Shown here: positions 29,111-42,904 of the stretch, piece after piece | Layout of the letters: every line of letters begins with the position of its first letter | Position numbering within the stretch: the first letter of the stretch is position 1 | Assembly (NCBI GenBank): GCA_010015745.1 | Contig: ML978180.1 | Coordinates: forward strand, 186,001-250,000 | Length of the DNA: 64,000 bases | Direction: 5' to 3' | Source of the DNA: Setomelanomma holmii | Taxonomy: Eukaryota > Ascomycota > Dothideomycetes > Pleosporales > Phaeosphaeriaceae | Translations under genes and position numbers: made by a program | Notes under the pieces: model-generated | The model's input: only the letters and a program-made list of their open reading frames with translations | What the model was told of the DNA's origin: nothing | Databases searched by the model: none

Positions 29111-31253
29111 TCATGACCACACGTCTTCTTGGTATTGGTTCGATGCCCTCATAGCCTTGACAATCTCCTCACCCTTCGTTTCCGACACGTTTCTGTACTT
29201 GGCAATAAGTTTGCCAAGCAGTGTGTTGACCTCACGAGCCATGTGCGCGGCATCACCGCAAACATAAAAGTAGGCCTTCTGCTCCAGGAGCCTGTTGACC
29301 TCCTCGCCGTGCTCTTCAATCTTGTTCTGAACGTAGACCTTTTTCGGGCCGTCTCGAGAGAATGCGGTATGAATCTCGAAGTTATCGCCAAGAGCGTCCT
29401 TATATTGCTATGTTATCTGTCAGTCATTGCTTCAGTTGATACATGTAAGAGTATCTTACCTTCCATTCGTTCGCATACATAAAATCTTCCGTCTGCTTTC
29501 TGCAGCCGAAGAATAGGATGGTCTTGCCGACGTTCTGGCCGGCCTTGGCTTGTGCGGCACGTTCTTGGACGAAACCACGGAAAGGTGCAACACCAGTACC
29601 GGGACCTACCATGACAATTGGTTTGGCAGGGTCTGAAGGAAGCTTGAAATTCGAGTGACGAACATGGACCGGCACATGAATGCCATCATACTTGTTGCGG
29701 GGTCCAGTGATGGCATAGTTCAGACCATGGGGATCTGGATTGGGCTCGCCATGTTGCTTCTGCTTGAGCGCCAGGAGGTAGTTGGTAGTGACACCCTTAA
29801 GAACGTGTGGCGCGCCAGGCTTCTCGAGCGATTCGACAATAGCGGTGATGGAAATCTTGTTGTTCTGTACCAGCGACGACGAGGAAATGGAGTAGTAGCG
29901 GGGTTGGAGCTTAAGAAGGCCCTCGAAAAGGAATGTGAACGGAACCTTTGACCAAATTTGACCCTTGCCGGTGATCTCGAGGAGCTGGGCAAGGTTGAGA
30001 TTGCGATCAGTCACCTGCTGTTTGAAGTAGTCCTTGTCGCTACCTAACTTGACGATCTCGGCCTTGATATCGTCATTTGGCGCGAATTGAGCAATGGTAG
30101 AGACCAATTGACGAGAGACAGCGGCGCCAATCTCGACGTGGAATCTCAAAGCCGCATCGTAGGTGGTAGGCGAGGGGAATGAAACTTTGGCGGTAGGGTC
30201 GAGGCCTCGCACAGAGATCACGGTGTGGCGCTGGTCCTCCTTGCCAAGGACCTTGAACAAGCGATCGACTTCCTTGCCAGCGTTGTTGGGCCAGATAGCG
30301 ATGTGGTCACCAGTAGTATACGAGAGGTTAGACGAGCCGATGTCGATTTCCATATGCAAACAGTTTCGCTCCTTGGTGGTGAACAGTTCGTAAGACTCGA
30401 CGATCGGCGCAATATACGGATTGTTTGCGTTGAAAGGGCCCTTCTGATCGCCTTCGAGGTGGTTCTTGTTCGGCTCTCCGAGGTACACGGTGTCGTCTTC
30501 CGCACTGAGCTCTGGTTTCTCGGTGATCTCGAAGACAGCTTCGTACTCGGCCTCGCGTTCCTCCAACCCCATCTTCTCGGTGACTGCAGCCCACATGGGC
30601 TCCTTCCAAGCCAGGAAGTCCTCTTCCATAGTGCCAGCACCATCGTCACCCTCTCCAGCAGCACCCAGGCGAGTCGCGCCGAGCGTTGTTAGGTACTTGT
30701 CAACATTACGGACCATGGAGTTGTAGTGCTCGTATGTGTTGTTTCCAAGACCAAAGGCAACGTAGTTGAGCTTGCTGAGGGGCTTGTCGTCGGCACTGCC
30801 ACCTTCGCTGAAACTGATGTCCTCAGATCCGATGAATTCGTAGAACTCGACGGCGTTGTCGGTGGGCTCGCCCTCGCCATATGTGGCAAGAACGAAGACG
30901 GCGAGCTTGTCCTCGGGGAAGCTGTCTAGGTTGTCAAAATCATACTCCTCGAGATCTGCCACCATGGTCTTGAGGCCAAAGCGAGAGTGTCCTTCCTTGG
31001 ACAGGCGGGAGGCATAGTCCTCGGCAGTACCAGTCTGGCTGCCGTAGAAAACCACACAATTCTTGTCCGTCTCCTCCATCTTCTCGATTATGTTACGCGA
31101 CTTGCCCGCCTTTGCAGCGCCATTGGCGCCTGCCAGCGAGCTGCCATAGGGATCGCCGTAGACCGCCCAATATGTGCCTTTTGTGAAGTATGCAACGGTT
31201 CCAATGAGGAGTGCAGCGAGCACGATAATGTCCAGCGTGTCGAGCTGCGCCAT
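29111..31253 (-). CDS. cprA: NADPH-cytochrome P450 reductase
   Basis: This ER-anchored diflavin enzyme passes electrons from NADPH through FAD and FMN to cytochrome P450s, including those of ergosterol synthesis. Exon 1 (31253-29460) and exon 2 (29407-29111) flank a 52-bp intron (GTAAGA...CATAG), giving 696 aa, the family's usual length. An N-terminal membrane helix (IIVLAALLIGTVAYF) precedes the flavodoxin domain (VVFYGSQTGTAEDYASRL; LATYGEGEPTDNA; FGLGNNTYEHYN). The FAD domain shows RYYSISSSS, and the NADPH domain VMVGPGTGVAPFRGFVQER, FFGCRK and YVCGDAAHMAREV. The protein ends in QEDVWS, with the conserved near-terminal aromatic residue. All cofactor-binding motifs are intact. Orientation is divergent from the Tao3 gene, with 1.5 kb between. 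Confidence 0.97.
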
Positions 31254-32752
31254 GGTGAGGGTCGTGTCTGTGGAGGGGTCGAAGGTCGGAGTGTCAACAA
31301 TCTATACACCGTAGTCACTTCCACCAAAAGAGGACAAGCGGACACAATATTTGTATGCGGGCTGGTGCGGAGGGTCGGTTGAGCTGTTAGGCGGCCGTGC
31401 GTAGGAGCGCCTCCTGTATAGCGCTGAGCTGGGCTTATCGCCTGATCTGAGGCTGAGAAGGGCTGCTGTCGGGTCTTACACCAGCAGAGCGAGCGAGCAA
31501 ACTCTGTTCCGTTCTATGTCCTTGCACGCGTCGTTGCAATGTGGCCAAAAGTGTTGCCGTCACTATCTGCCAGTGTCGGCTTGTTCTGACCGCTGGAATC
31601 GGAGCCTCGGGGCGTGCTTCGGAACGCACCAATTCCGCTCGAAATGGAGCCCGTGAAAAGTGGCGGCGGGATGTGGACGGCGCGACTCACAGGCTGGCGG
31701 AACGAAGACTGCGACCCCACACTGGAAAACACTTCCGCGCTGCTGTGGTGTGGGGAAGTCCGCTATTGCGCAACGACGAGAGTCGCGTGAGGCCGGATCT
31801 TGAACGATTGGAGTGCTGTTGGAAGCAGAGAGCGTGCAAGATGACTGCGTAAGTGGACGATTCCGGAGTTTTGTACAACAGCAGCTGGAGGCACGACTCT
31901 ATATATGCAAAGATCCAACATCGTCCCGAAGCCAACCAGTGGGCCAGCCAGCCCGGGGATGTAGCCTGGACAATCTGGACGTTTCCCAAAAAGAACTCCG
32001 TCCTCTTGGCACGACATTCATCTAACAGGCCGTCAGCCGAAGTCACTGCGTACGTGAGATGCGGGCCAGCGCCATGTTAAGAGTCTGTCAGTCTGGTATA
32101 CAGCCATGTGAATGCATTAGTCCCAATATTACCTAATCGTGGCTATATGCGCCAGACTCCAGAGCACTCGAACAGTGAGCAGTAGCTCAGATGAGATAAG
32201 GCAATTCCTACTTGCCCTTGTGCTCTGCACGAGTGGAAACGGTTGAAGCGTCGTTGATATTTGCATGTGATTGGTACACGAATTTCGCACTCTGTCACGG
32301 CGGCATATCTAAAAGCGCTGCGAGTGGCCAGCAATGCATGCTACAAGGACCACTTCTATTGGAGGGACACAAGCCGATGGCAAGTGTGCTTGTGAAGCGC
32401 CTCGGATAATCGAACGGTACTTCAGCATGATGACTTACATCGAGTCTTCCAAGGTCGCTACTAATGCCGGAAAGTATGAGACTATCGTTAAACTCACCTC
32501 ACGCCCGCTCATGCCCCCAGCGCAATAGTCTTCATCTAACTCCACGTGCTGAGTAAAAATAATTTCCGCGAGCCTGATGGGATCTCCAGCTGCCGCGCGC
32601 CCCAAAGCAGATCAGCCTTGACAGCCAGCCTATTGAGGACTAGTCTAGCGGTGGCATTCAGGAACGAAGCAGGGATGCTGGTGATTTCACCCATCAAGAA
32701 AGCGATCCATGACAGACATCGCTTCGTACTCCCGGCGCCGTCCTCAACGTGA
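31254..32752. other. Intergenic, no gene supported
   Basis: This 1.5-kb gap lies between the divergent P450 reductase and Tao3 genes. Small ORFs lack coding character. A first, noncoding or short coding exon of Tao3 may lie in its right end, because the Tao3 start codon is not resolved. Confidence 0.45.
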
Positions 32753-35700
32753 GCCACTCCGGACAGCCCGCAGTTCTTTCCGTCTCACCCAGACGATGCG
32801 CCGTTCGAGGTTGGCGGCATGTGTAAGTCCTTTCTCGGTATTCGTGATGTCGTCGAAGAGCCCTGGCTGCTCCAGTGAAACACCGCAGCAAAGTGTGGGT
32901 GCGGAACGACCAAACACTGAATCGCAGTGTCATCCACGACCACCTCATCTAGACGTTGTTTTTGTTTCTTTGCCATGACACTGTGCTGACCCCTGCTGTG
33001 TCTGCAGCTGCTTCCTTCCCGCTTCTGCAAGCTCGACAAGCTGGGAATGTGTCGCACCATATAGAGAACCCCTCCTCAGCCTCCCGCGAACCCAGTCAGA
33101 CACGCGGACGAGCGCTCACGGCTTCCTCACGCACCCGGTCCCCACGCTCACAGACACCAGCCGTCGCTGTCCCCAGCAGCAACTCTAGCCCAGACCGCAC
33201 TCTGGGCTCACTGGAACGAAAACCGTCTGGGTCGTACGCCCATAACCGCAACACATCGATAGTGCATGGCATCCAGCACTCGCGTAACACCAGCTTCGTA
33301 AACTCGCCAGCAACCAGCCCGCTGAGCCCCCAGGCCATTGCTGCGGCCGGGGCAACTCTCAATGGATCGATCATGTCGCAAGACTCTATAGTGGAGGCTT
33401 TCGCGGCCAACGGGACACATCCAGGGCCAGGGATCGCCAACGGCTTCAGTGGCGCTCAGGTGCCTGTGGCAGGGAATGATGGTGTTGCGGCCCAGCGCAA
33501 GCCAGAGCGGGCGCCCAGTGGTAGATCTACGCGAAAAGGACACAACCACCACCGTTCGCAATCGCGCCACCACACCGGCCAGCATGCACACGAACTCAAG
33601 ACTGTTGGGGAGTATGCGCTGCACCATCTCTTCAATTCGTTCATCGGGCAAGCGGAACAGAAGATCAACCAGTGCATGACGGACCGTGGACAGCCTGAGG
33701 CACGAGTCGAGTTCGTATGCGGACCCGGCGTAGACCCCAACTTCGACCAGCTGATTGCAGCACTTGGACATATCGCAAGGCCCAAGCCTAAGCCCCTTAT
33801 TGATTCGATCATGCTATGGCGGAAGGCTAAGAGTGAGGAAGCGTCGAAGCAGCGAACACAACTGCTCCATGTAAGCATGATTCCCCCTCTATAATGGTCA
33901 CAATGTTGACTCTGAAGGCTCGACAAGCCGTGGCATTACCTTACTCTGGTTTACCGCGGCGCAACACCGAACCACTACATCAACATGTAGACAGCCAATC
34001 GACGACATCGGTAGCTGGTCCCGAGCATCTCATCGCACTGCAGCAAACCGTGACTCAGGCGGAGCAGCGGTCGACCGTCTCCACATACATTCTCTGTCGT
34101 GTACTTATCGAGATAATGAGCCAAACGGATCTCCAGAACCTCACTTTCGACATGGCAGATCGTCTCCTCGGGCTATTCTATGGGCAACTAAGCACCCTCG
34201 ACCCCGATCTCGTGGAGATATCACCTCTCAATTTCGCTAATTGGACCGTTTACAGTCACCTTCTCGGTGTGCTCAGTGGGCTCATCCCTGATCATGTTCA
34301 AGACAAGTTCATCACCGACCTTAAGGGTATTGACAGCCAAATGTCTATCAAGAACCAATACAATAGGGACACTGAGGCAAGGGGCTCATTGTTGATCCGC
34401 GCTCTGCGAAACGTCAAGATCAAGACCTACCCTGAAGATGCATGGGATCGATCGTGTGATTTTATGCTGTCCATGGCGAAGCTGTACACCAACGCTCATG
34501 GCCAGCCCATCAAATATGCTTACTGCCAAGTACTGAGAGAGCTGCTTCTTCGTGTAGCTGCGAGCTCTACGACCGAGATCAACAGTCCCAAGTGGAAACC
34601 AGTCATTGACATGATGAAGCAAAGGACATCGATTCTGTTGGGCAAGCCAAAGCATTGGCATGAAGCATTCCCACTCATGGTCTCATTGCTTTGTGTTTCA
34701 CCTATGGAATCATTCTTGTCTCAATGGCTCGCACTGGCGCTAGCCACGCAGCCAAAGCTGAAAGAACGGGCAACTAGGGCAATCGCGCTGCGCGGCATTT
34801 GTCGCCTTGTGTGGACGTACCTGTATAGAAGAGGGACAGAGCCGCCCAATCTCGCGGTCAAACGCCTGGAAGAGATTACACGACTGGTGTTCCTTCCCGG
34901 TAGAAGATCGTATCTATCCACGGAACCGGCAATAGCAGAGCCCCTCATTCAACTTACTCGGCTGATTGGTTTCAAATTCCAGGATCTCTGCTTCAAGACA
35001 ATCATCTTTCCTCTGCTGAACTCAGAAATGTTCACATCGAATCGCGAACTGCGCGTTGAGAACCTTGAGCCAGACCGGGTAGTAATTGGGATACGTTCTT
35101 TCCTCGCTATCATGGCCGATCTAGAGAACGGAGCGCAGCCGCCATTTCCGATCACGTTTGACTTCGACCCAAACGCAGTGTCCGTGGAGGTGCCAGCACT
35201 TCCCATGAGCCCACGACCTCTCCAGCAGCTGTCGCTGAAATCGACGCTCAAAGATGAGCGACTTTCGCGGCCAGTCAACTTCAACGGCTTTGCCGAGGTT
35301 GCGAAAGAGTACTACGTTCGTTTCTGTAAGATTCTGGGTGAGATCACTATCATATGCGATAATGCCTTTGGAGGTCAGGCCGTTTTGGATGAAAAGTTTT
35401 CACTACAAACACCAAAGACGCCCATGTCAGAGGCATTCAGTTTCAGTCGTCGCGAAGACCATCAGCCCCCATCAGATCCACGACAGGGATTTTACGACCT
35501 CTTGCATGTCGCCGTACAAGCACTACCACGTTGTTTGTCTCCGCATATCCCCTTTAACTCGCTGATCAACCTCTTGTGCACGGGCACCGCTCACGTCCAA
35601 AGCAACATTGCCGCCTCCTCGGCTCAGTCACTGAAGTCAATAGCGCGCCAGTCGCACGCACAGCAAGTTACCATTGGATTTGCACGTTTCATCTTCAACT

Positions 35701-38700
35701 TCGATGATCGCTACGCTACGATGTCTGACGGGGGGATGCTTGGTGCTGGTCACATTGAAAGCACGCTCCGTCTGTATGTTGAGCTCCTACAGATCTGGAT
35801 CGAGGAGATCAAGCAGAAGACACGCAAAGCTGCCCTCGATACACCCGATGATGGCTCAGGCAATCGCGCTGTTCAGCTCGATCTGTCCTCAGTGTGGGCT
35901 CACGTCGACGAAGTGGAGTCCCACGGCCTATTCTTTCTGTGCTCTCCATCACGTCGCGTGCGATCTTACGCAGTCACTGTTCTCCGTCTTATCACCGAAT
36001 TTGATACAGCTCTAGGTGGCTCCAACACTCGCGTTATAAGAGTGATGGAAGGAAGTCCTCAGAAGGTGTTGGACATCAGTGACGAGAAGCTCTCTCTAGC
36101 GGAACGGAGTCGATTGCAACGAGGCATGCGCAAGAGCAATGTGCAAAGCACATTGGTCGAGCTCTGCAGCAGCGATGTTCCATACGACTCGACTCTCTGG
36201 TTCAAGATATTTCCCAATCTAGTGCGCATCAGCTTTGAGGTTTGCCCGTTTGCAGTCACTCTGACTCGAGACATTGTTTGCGCCAGACTTGCGCAAATGC
36301 ACCGGACTTTGCTTCTGCTCGCTGATGGCCACCGCGCAACGCCATACTCCCCATTCGAGAATGCTGCGACAAAGATCAGTGGACGGCTGGCTTCTACGTC
36401 GCCGGATGTGGTCGTCGAGCAATGGAAGCTCTACCTCATCTTCGCCTTCACAACTTTGACGAACCTTGGCCAAAGCTCATTGACACCAGCGCAGAGTCAA
36501 GCAGCGCACTCCAGGAAGAGCTCGAAATCATCCCAGAAGAGTGCCAATAAGCTGTATACCGCCACTGACTTGTTTTCAAAAGTTCTGCCGTTCCTTTCGG
36601 TTGACAATGAAGCCATCAGAGACGCTGCCGTTATCGGTCTTGGTGCTGTCAACCGCAACCTGTACCGGACTTTGCTCGAGACACTCCAATGCCACGTTGC
36701 GGCATGTGCTGAGGAAGCAAAGTCACGACTAGCGACGCACAGTCGAACGCTAAGCAGCCCGCGGCGCAACGATCGCACAGCTCACCTTCGCACAGAGATT
36801 ACGCATGTCTACAAATTGACTGCTCAGTACCTCAAAATACCCGAAGCGTACGGAGATGAATGGATCCTGAACAATCTCATGAACTACACGAAAGACCTCC
36901 GAATATTCCTCAGTGATGCGGAGGTCCAAAACGACCCCCAATTCAATAAACTCCGTACGCACTACTGTGGTCTGGTCGAGGTGTTGTTTGAAGGTATCAA
37001 CAAAACGAACGATCCCCTGCAATGGATGCCTTTTCAAGCTCGCAAGGCAGCATTCACTCTGATGGAAGAGTGGTGTGGTTATGCCGCAAATCAAGCACAG
37101 ATTCGGCAACGCGAGGATAACATGCGACGATCCATGTTGGACCGCGAAGTCGATCTGGGCTCGAAGAATCAGCGCACTGCAGCCTTTGAAATTGAGAAAC
37201 GAGATCTCCGGACAGCAGCTCTGAGCGCAATGGCTGCCTTATGTGCTGGGCCTGTCAGCATTACAACCGACAGCAAGGTTTTGCTCCAATTCGACGTGCG
37301 TAGGATGCTGTCATGGATTGATAGCATTTTCGAAACGCCCAGTGATCGGACCCACACAATTGGTCGTCGAGCATTGACTAATCTCATTCTACATAATCGG
37401 GAGCATCCCTTTCTCCTGGATCGAGCGATCGAGATGTGCTATCTCTCGAAGTCCGGCAAAGCCCTGGAGAGCTACTTTGAAGTGGTCACGCAGGTTCTCA
37501 TGCATCGTGAAGACTACACCCTTCCTTTCTGGAAGGTACTGAGCGCAGGGCTCTACACTTTGGGGCACGAGGACAGTGGAATTCGAATGAAATCAGCGCG
37601 CTTGTTGCGAACGCTAGAAGCTCGAGAACACAAGAATTCGAAGTTGCAGGATCTTGACATTAGCATATCGGATAAGACCATTGCTGTGTACAAGCTCGCC
37701 CAATTTGAAACATCTCGCCGGCTTGCAAAACAGCACTCAGACCTCGCTTTCCTGGTCTTTTCTCAATTCTCGTTCTACTTCAAGGAGCTACAGCCTGACC
37801 ATCAACGTAACATGGTAGCGGCAATGTTGCCTTGGGTCCAAACAATCGAACTTCAAGTCAATCCGGATGGAGGACCCACTGCCAGTTCATACATGCTACT
37901 GGTCAACATGTTCGAAATCACCGTGCGTTGTGGCACTGCTCTGCACAACGAGATTCAAGCGCTTTGGCAAGCTTTGGCGACTGGTCCTTATGGAGGTAAT
38001 GTGCAGTTGATATTGAATTTCATCATCAACCTGTGCCTGGACAAGCGAGAGCAAAATTATGTCGACTTCTCGAAACAGATTGTGGTTCATCTGTCCAGCA
38101 CACCAGCAGGACTGAAAGTGGTTGAGTTTCTACTCCTGCAGATCAACCCGCGATCGATGGTCAGCGAGAAGCGCGAGCCCGCGGCTCCTCCGCCAGATGC
38201 TCTCAGTCTACCATATCTGGCAGATTTGGGCGCTTTGCTTCCCAGCAGTAATAAGCAGGTGAGCATTCATTATCAGTTGTCAATACCGAAGCTAATGTTG
38301 TCAGTCCGGTTTTGCTTTGGGACAGATCTGTTTGATCCTACTTGTGGACCTCATGGTGTCTCCTGTTGAGGTGTCGCATGAGCATATTCCCTTATTGCTG
38401 CAGGTAATTCTGGTTCTGTGGGATCATTACACTCCTGTGGTGCAGGATCAGGCCCGCGAGATGCTCGTTCATCTCATTCACGAGCTCGTGATATCAAAGA
38501 TCGATGATGACACTGTCGGTGTCGACAAAAGGTCGATTGAGGACTTCGTTGAGAGCGTTCGACAACACGATGGCAAGGTAGTATGGAATTACGATGACAA
38601 GAACGGCAAAGACGCAGAAGACTCCAGCTCCAAAGTACCGGAATCCATGGCACATGTCGCCAACGAAGTGCTAAAGTTTTTCTCTCTCGCGTATCCGGGC

Positions 38701-40770
38701 CTCAAGGAGGCCTGGGGAAGAGTAGCGTTGGGTTGGGCAACGTCCTGCCCTGTCCGACATCTTGCGTGTCGGTCTTTCCAACTATTCCGGTGCGTCCTGA
38801 GCTCGCTGGATCAACAGATGCTCTCCGACATGCTTGCTCGACTTTCGAACACGATATCAGACGAAGAAAGTGACATTCAAACATTCTCAATGGAGATTCT
38901 CACGACCTTGCGGGCCATCATCGAGGCTCTAGCTCCCAAAGACCTCATCCAATACCCACAGCTTTTCTGGACGACTTGCGCCTGCCTGAATACTATACAT
39001 GAGGGAGAGTTCATGGAAAGCTTGCTCATGCTGGATAGATTTCTCGACAAACTCGATTTAGGCGACCCGGCCATTGTGCAAATCCTTGAAGACAACTGTC
39101 CTGACCGGTGGGAAGGAAAATTCGAAGGCCTTACACAGCTCACATACAAAGGCATCCGGTCGAGTGTATGCTTCGACCGATCGTTGCGAATCCTGGAGAG
39201 ACTGGTTGTGTTGCCTTCCAGTCGTATCGTGGGTGACGATAGTCGACTCGTCTATAGCATCCTTGGGAACCTGCCTCGATTCCTGCGATCATTTGACCCA
39301 ACAACAAAAGACCCAGGCGTCAGAGCAACTGCAGAGGTGCTAGCTCGTGTGGCAGATGAGCAATATCAGTGCTCCACGCTTTCAGACGCTCTCCTCGGAT
39401 ACTCACTGAAACGTTATCGTGTCGATAAAGATTTCCTCGCTCAAATACTCTCCGCAATCCGAACGACATTCTTCCCAGCTCTCGAATTTGGCAGCCTAGT
39501 ATTCCTGCTGAGTCTGCTCACGAACAAGGTCGATTGGATGAAGATCAACACAATGGAAGTACTATGTGTACTCCTGCCGGAGATCGATATGAAAAAGCCT
39601 GAGATCGTTTCAAAAGGTCCTGATCTCATTTCCCCGCTTCTACGGTTGCTACAGAGCGACTTTTGTGCACAAGCACTAAGAGTGCTCGATTTTGTTATCA
39701 ATCTCAACATGACCAGTACACCTACGCCTTTCGAGAAGCAACACATGCGCATGAGCATGGCAGGGTCGCATTCGAGCAGACACTATAAGAAGCAGTTTGA
39801 AAAGACACAATCGCTTTATGGCATTCCAGAAGAAAGCGGCTGGTCGATACCCATTCCTGCACATCATTCGCATCTGACGCGCGCCAATGTACACGCTGTC
39901 TTTTACACGTGTGGCAACCTTGAAGATGGCGATTTGCCGGACACAGCGACACCAAAAATCGAATTCCGCCAGGAGGAGTTCTCCTTCAGCCCTCTATCAG
40001 ACTACAGGACAGCGACAATGACTTCGGAAGATACCCGTGGCGACAGTCACATAGGAGAGCTGGTGATGAAACTCGACAGCCTAGATGACTTCTTCGAGGA
40101 CGACGACGACGCTGATGCTGAAACGCTGACTGATCTTCCCAATTTCACATCAAGCTTACGATACGCAAACGGTCCCTACTCCAACAACATGCGAGAGAAC
40201 CTTTACGACCAACAAACTGCACCAATTCTGCACAGGTCTCTCACACGCAACGCAAGCGTGACATCGTTCCAGTCAGGCTTCACCTCAGATGTGAAGCTTT
40301 CCCCTGCCAGAGACCCAGGTGTGATGACTCCAGGAGCCTTCAGCACCTTCGCCGCGTCAATTAGCAACCTTACACAACCAGGGAATGCTCCATCACGCCC
40401 AGGCCTTCATGCCCGATCAGTCACTTCGCCATCTGCACCGAATCAGACTCAACGCATCTCGCCCAATATATCTTCCACTACGCTTGACGAGCACGGAGAG
40501 CCACTTTCCGACGACGAATACGCTTCTGGGCGCATGGGCAGCGCAAGCACGGACAAGGGCAATTTCAGCCTCGAAAATGTCGTCAAGCCCATCGCACAAG
40601 ACACGAGAAGCAGAATACGCAGTGGGATGCGCAGGCTCACAGGAGGTGGAGGCGACGCAAGAGAAGGGGCCAAGACACGCGAGGCTATCAAGCAGGCGCT
40701 GCAGAAAAGCCCGCAGGTCCCGAAGGTCCCGGACATATACCTTGTCAACCCAAAGAGCTCGGACCTGTGA
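32753..40770 (+). CDS. TAO3: Cell morphogenesis scaffold Tao3/Mor2/PAG1 (Furry family)
   Basis: This giant HEAT-like scaffold of the RAM/MOR network activates the NDR kinase (Cbk1/Orb6) to control polarised growth and septation. The main body spans 33008-33870, 33918-38258 and 38305-40770, with introns of 47 and 46 bp. An upstream coding segment (to 32822; DSPQFFPSHPDDAPFEVGGM) joins in phase through a 185-bp intron (32823-33007, donor GTAAGT, CTGAC branch, CTGCAG acceptor). That segment has no ATG before a TGA at 32750-32752, so the true start lies in a further upstream exon or is missed. The visible product is about 2,580 aa. Family landmarks include LKTVGEYALHHLFNSFIGQA, FANWTVYSHLLGVLSGL, SHGLFFLCSPSRRVRSYAV and ALGQICLILLVDLMVSPVEV. 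The C-terminus is disordered and Ser-rich. No break was seen in 7.7 kb of coding sequence. Confidence 0.93.
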
Positions 40771-41015
40771 GCTTGCAACTATGAAATCCAAGGGCGAGAC
40801 ATTTCTTGTCTTGTAAAAACTGGTAAATAGGAAAGAAAAAAAGGGTCGGCGTTTTATATAAGGAGTGGTGGTAATTTCAGCGCTATGTACAGCTATGTCA
40901 CATGGTACGGGTATGTATGGTGCGAACGCTCCTTCTATTTTCTGCGAGATACCATATGTGTTTTAATGTTGAATGAAATGGCTCTACGGTCGCAGTTCTC
41001 GCTCTGCCCTTTGCC

Positions 41016-41587
41016 TCACTTCTCCCCACGATGCTCATCGCACAAGGCATCTCCGTAAGCTGGCACCATGTCGAGTTCCCATATCCCACTCGCCAGTTGA
41101 TAGTCAAGTGCCTCCTCGGCGTCGGTGCAGATTATCCACCCGCCGTCCGGTGTTGGAAGATTGCGCTCGTGATACCATTTTCGCTCGAGAGCGGCGAGCT
41201 AGTGTACGGGTCCGGTGTTGCTGGGTATCTCGTGGATGCGCTCAAGGCCGAGGTGGCAATGGGGGAGAGTATGTCAGCGGTGGTTTGGGTGCCAGACGGC
41301 GTGGATGCGGGAATGAAGGCGAGGGTCGGGTTTAGAGAAGTGAGGACGGCTTTGCAGATGCGCGATGGTAGGCTCGTGGTAGGGTCATTGGTGTTGTTCG
41401 CGTGATGGTATCGAGGAGGGCGCCATTCTGGGTGGTCGTGGAGTACCTTTCCCCAAGACGTTGTAGTTAGCCAGCCTCGAATTTGGTATTGCAGGACAAT
41501 GTTAGGGCTGTTGGTGCGAATCACGACGTTGCCTACGGGGTGGTGGATGAAGTAGAGCATCGTTGTAAGTTGTGGTGGAGAGAACAA
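41016..41587 (-). CDS. Uncharacterised gene, exon structure unresolved
   Basis: Two minus-strand frames look coding. Frame A (41587-41132) has strong C-ending codon bias and reads MLYFIHHPVGNVVIRTNSPN, then RICKAVLTSLNPTLAFIPAS, stopping within HRTAGG. Frame B (41198-41016) reads LAALERKWYHERNLPTPDGG, WIICTDAEEALDYQLASGIW and ends DEHRGEK; it is preceded by a TAG at 41199-41201. The two overlap between about 41132 and 41198, so a splice or a frameshift must link them. A hydrophobic segment in a third frame just upstream (MFALVTTFVIETAHILVLST) could be another exon. I recognise no domain. A plus-strand ORF over the same bases (41031-41405) has worse codon bias and is rejected. Confidence 0.35.
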
Positions 41588-42388
41588 GAATATGGGCTGT
41601 TTCGATTACGAAGGTCGTGACGAGGGCAAACATGATGTGCTGGTCGGTTTGTGTTGGGTAGAGTGTGAAATGTGAGGTGAATATGGGAATTAAGGTACGT
41701 AACGGCATTGCTGAATGCTGAGTTGGCTGACAATCAACCATACCAGGTCGTGCAATAGTTCGTGGGCGGGCTATACTACTGAGCCTCATGGCGGAAAGAG
41801 AGGGCTTACGCAGGCGCGTATATCCTTGAGGAATTTTGGCTGTGAATATGGTCAATCGCAAATTACTCTGTTGATATTCATGCCTTTGCAGGAAGGAAAC
41901 ATACCAGGGATGTTTGACGAAATTACAACGGATCGTGCACGGATGCTCAGCCCAGCATGTCGTGGTGCATGGTGCTTACTACAGTACGGAAGCAACTGCC
42001 AGGCATGTCTGCCAGCGAGATGTACTGGCTTGCACTGGCCTCCTTTTGGCAATCTTCACCACACCAAATCTACTCGTCGTGCTCATGGCCACGACAGAGC
42101 AATTCCTAAGCTCTCTGGCGCATGAATCTGTTCAGGTATATGTTTCCTGGCATTGTCGGCAGCCTTGGGTTCTCACTCATAGCAGTTTCTGAGAAGTAAC
42201 AATGCCAACCAGTATATCTCATCCATCTTCCAAGCTATGCCCGGCCGTATCTCACTGTGCTGGAGTTTCTGGCATTGGATTTCCAAAACTGGGGCTACAC
42301 TACAACAACTCATTCTGATGATTCGTCGTATTTCAAGCAGATACGACAACGCGAGAAGCATCTGAAACTCTAAGGCACTCGACTGTAT
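41588..42388. other. Intergenic or decayed sequence
   Basis: Only short ORFs are present. A hydrophobic minus-strand segment near 41510-41640 may be an exon of the unresolved gene to its left; nothing else is supported. Confidence 0.35.
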
Positions 42389-42904
42389 TTGATGGAAATT
42401 TGGGCGCGCGAGGTGTTTGCGCAAAGAGAGGCCGTTGCTTTAGGGAATTTTGGGTCTGAAGGTAGACAGGAAAGAGTTTTTGTTCTTTTAAGGAGTTTTA
42501 TCGAGGCGGTTGTGGGAATGGGTCGTGCGAACCCACCGAGGCGAATCACGAGATGGTCTGCGAAACCGCTGATAGTGAAGGATACGCCTATGCCGGATGG
42601 TCCTGGTCACGGACTTGTCATACGCTACATGAGGCTTCTACAAGGTATTTAGCATCGCACAAATACAGATCTTCCAGAAGCCTGGTTGGATTCAAATATC
42701 TCAAGGGTAGATTCGATCGAGCGTAAGTTCTTTCCCCACGATTGTCTGAAGCGTGAACACTGCGTACAAGCTATGGAATGAGTGAGGTCGAAACATGGGC
42801 AGATGTCTATTGCGCCAAAGAGAGATCCGGGTAGTGTAGTCAGGGGAGAGGACGACGATGAGCAGATGGTAGATCCTCTGCCGTTGTATGATGGTGACTT
42901 ATAG
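42389..42904 (+). CDS. Possible gene fragment
   Basis: A frame from 42389 reads a charged helix and a Pro-rich segment (REAVALGNFGSEGRQERVFV; NPPRRITRWSAKPLIVKDT), ending at 42652. A second piece at about 42800-42904 reads GQMSIAPKRDPGSVVRGEDD and ends DPLPLYDGDL. The two could be exons of one gene around a short third exon, but no convincing donor/acceptor pairs link them. I recognise no family. It may be a remnant. Confidence 0.25.

Noticed and set aside
41031..41405. 124-codon plus-strand ORF
   Set aside because: The opposite strand has clearly better wobble-base bias over the same bases.
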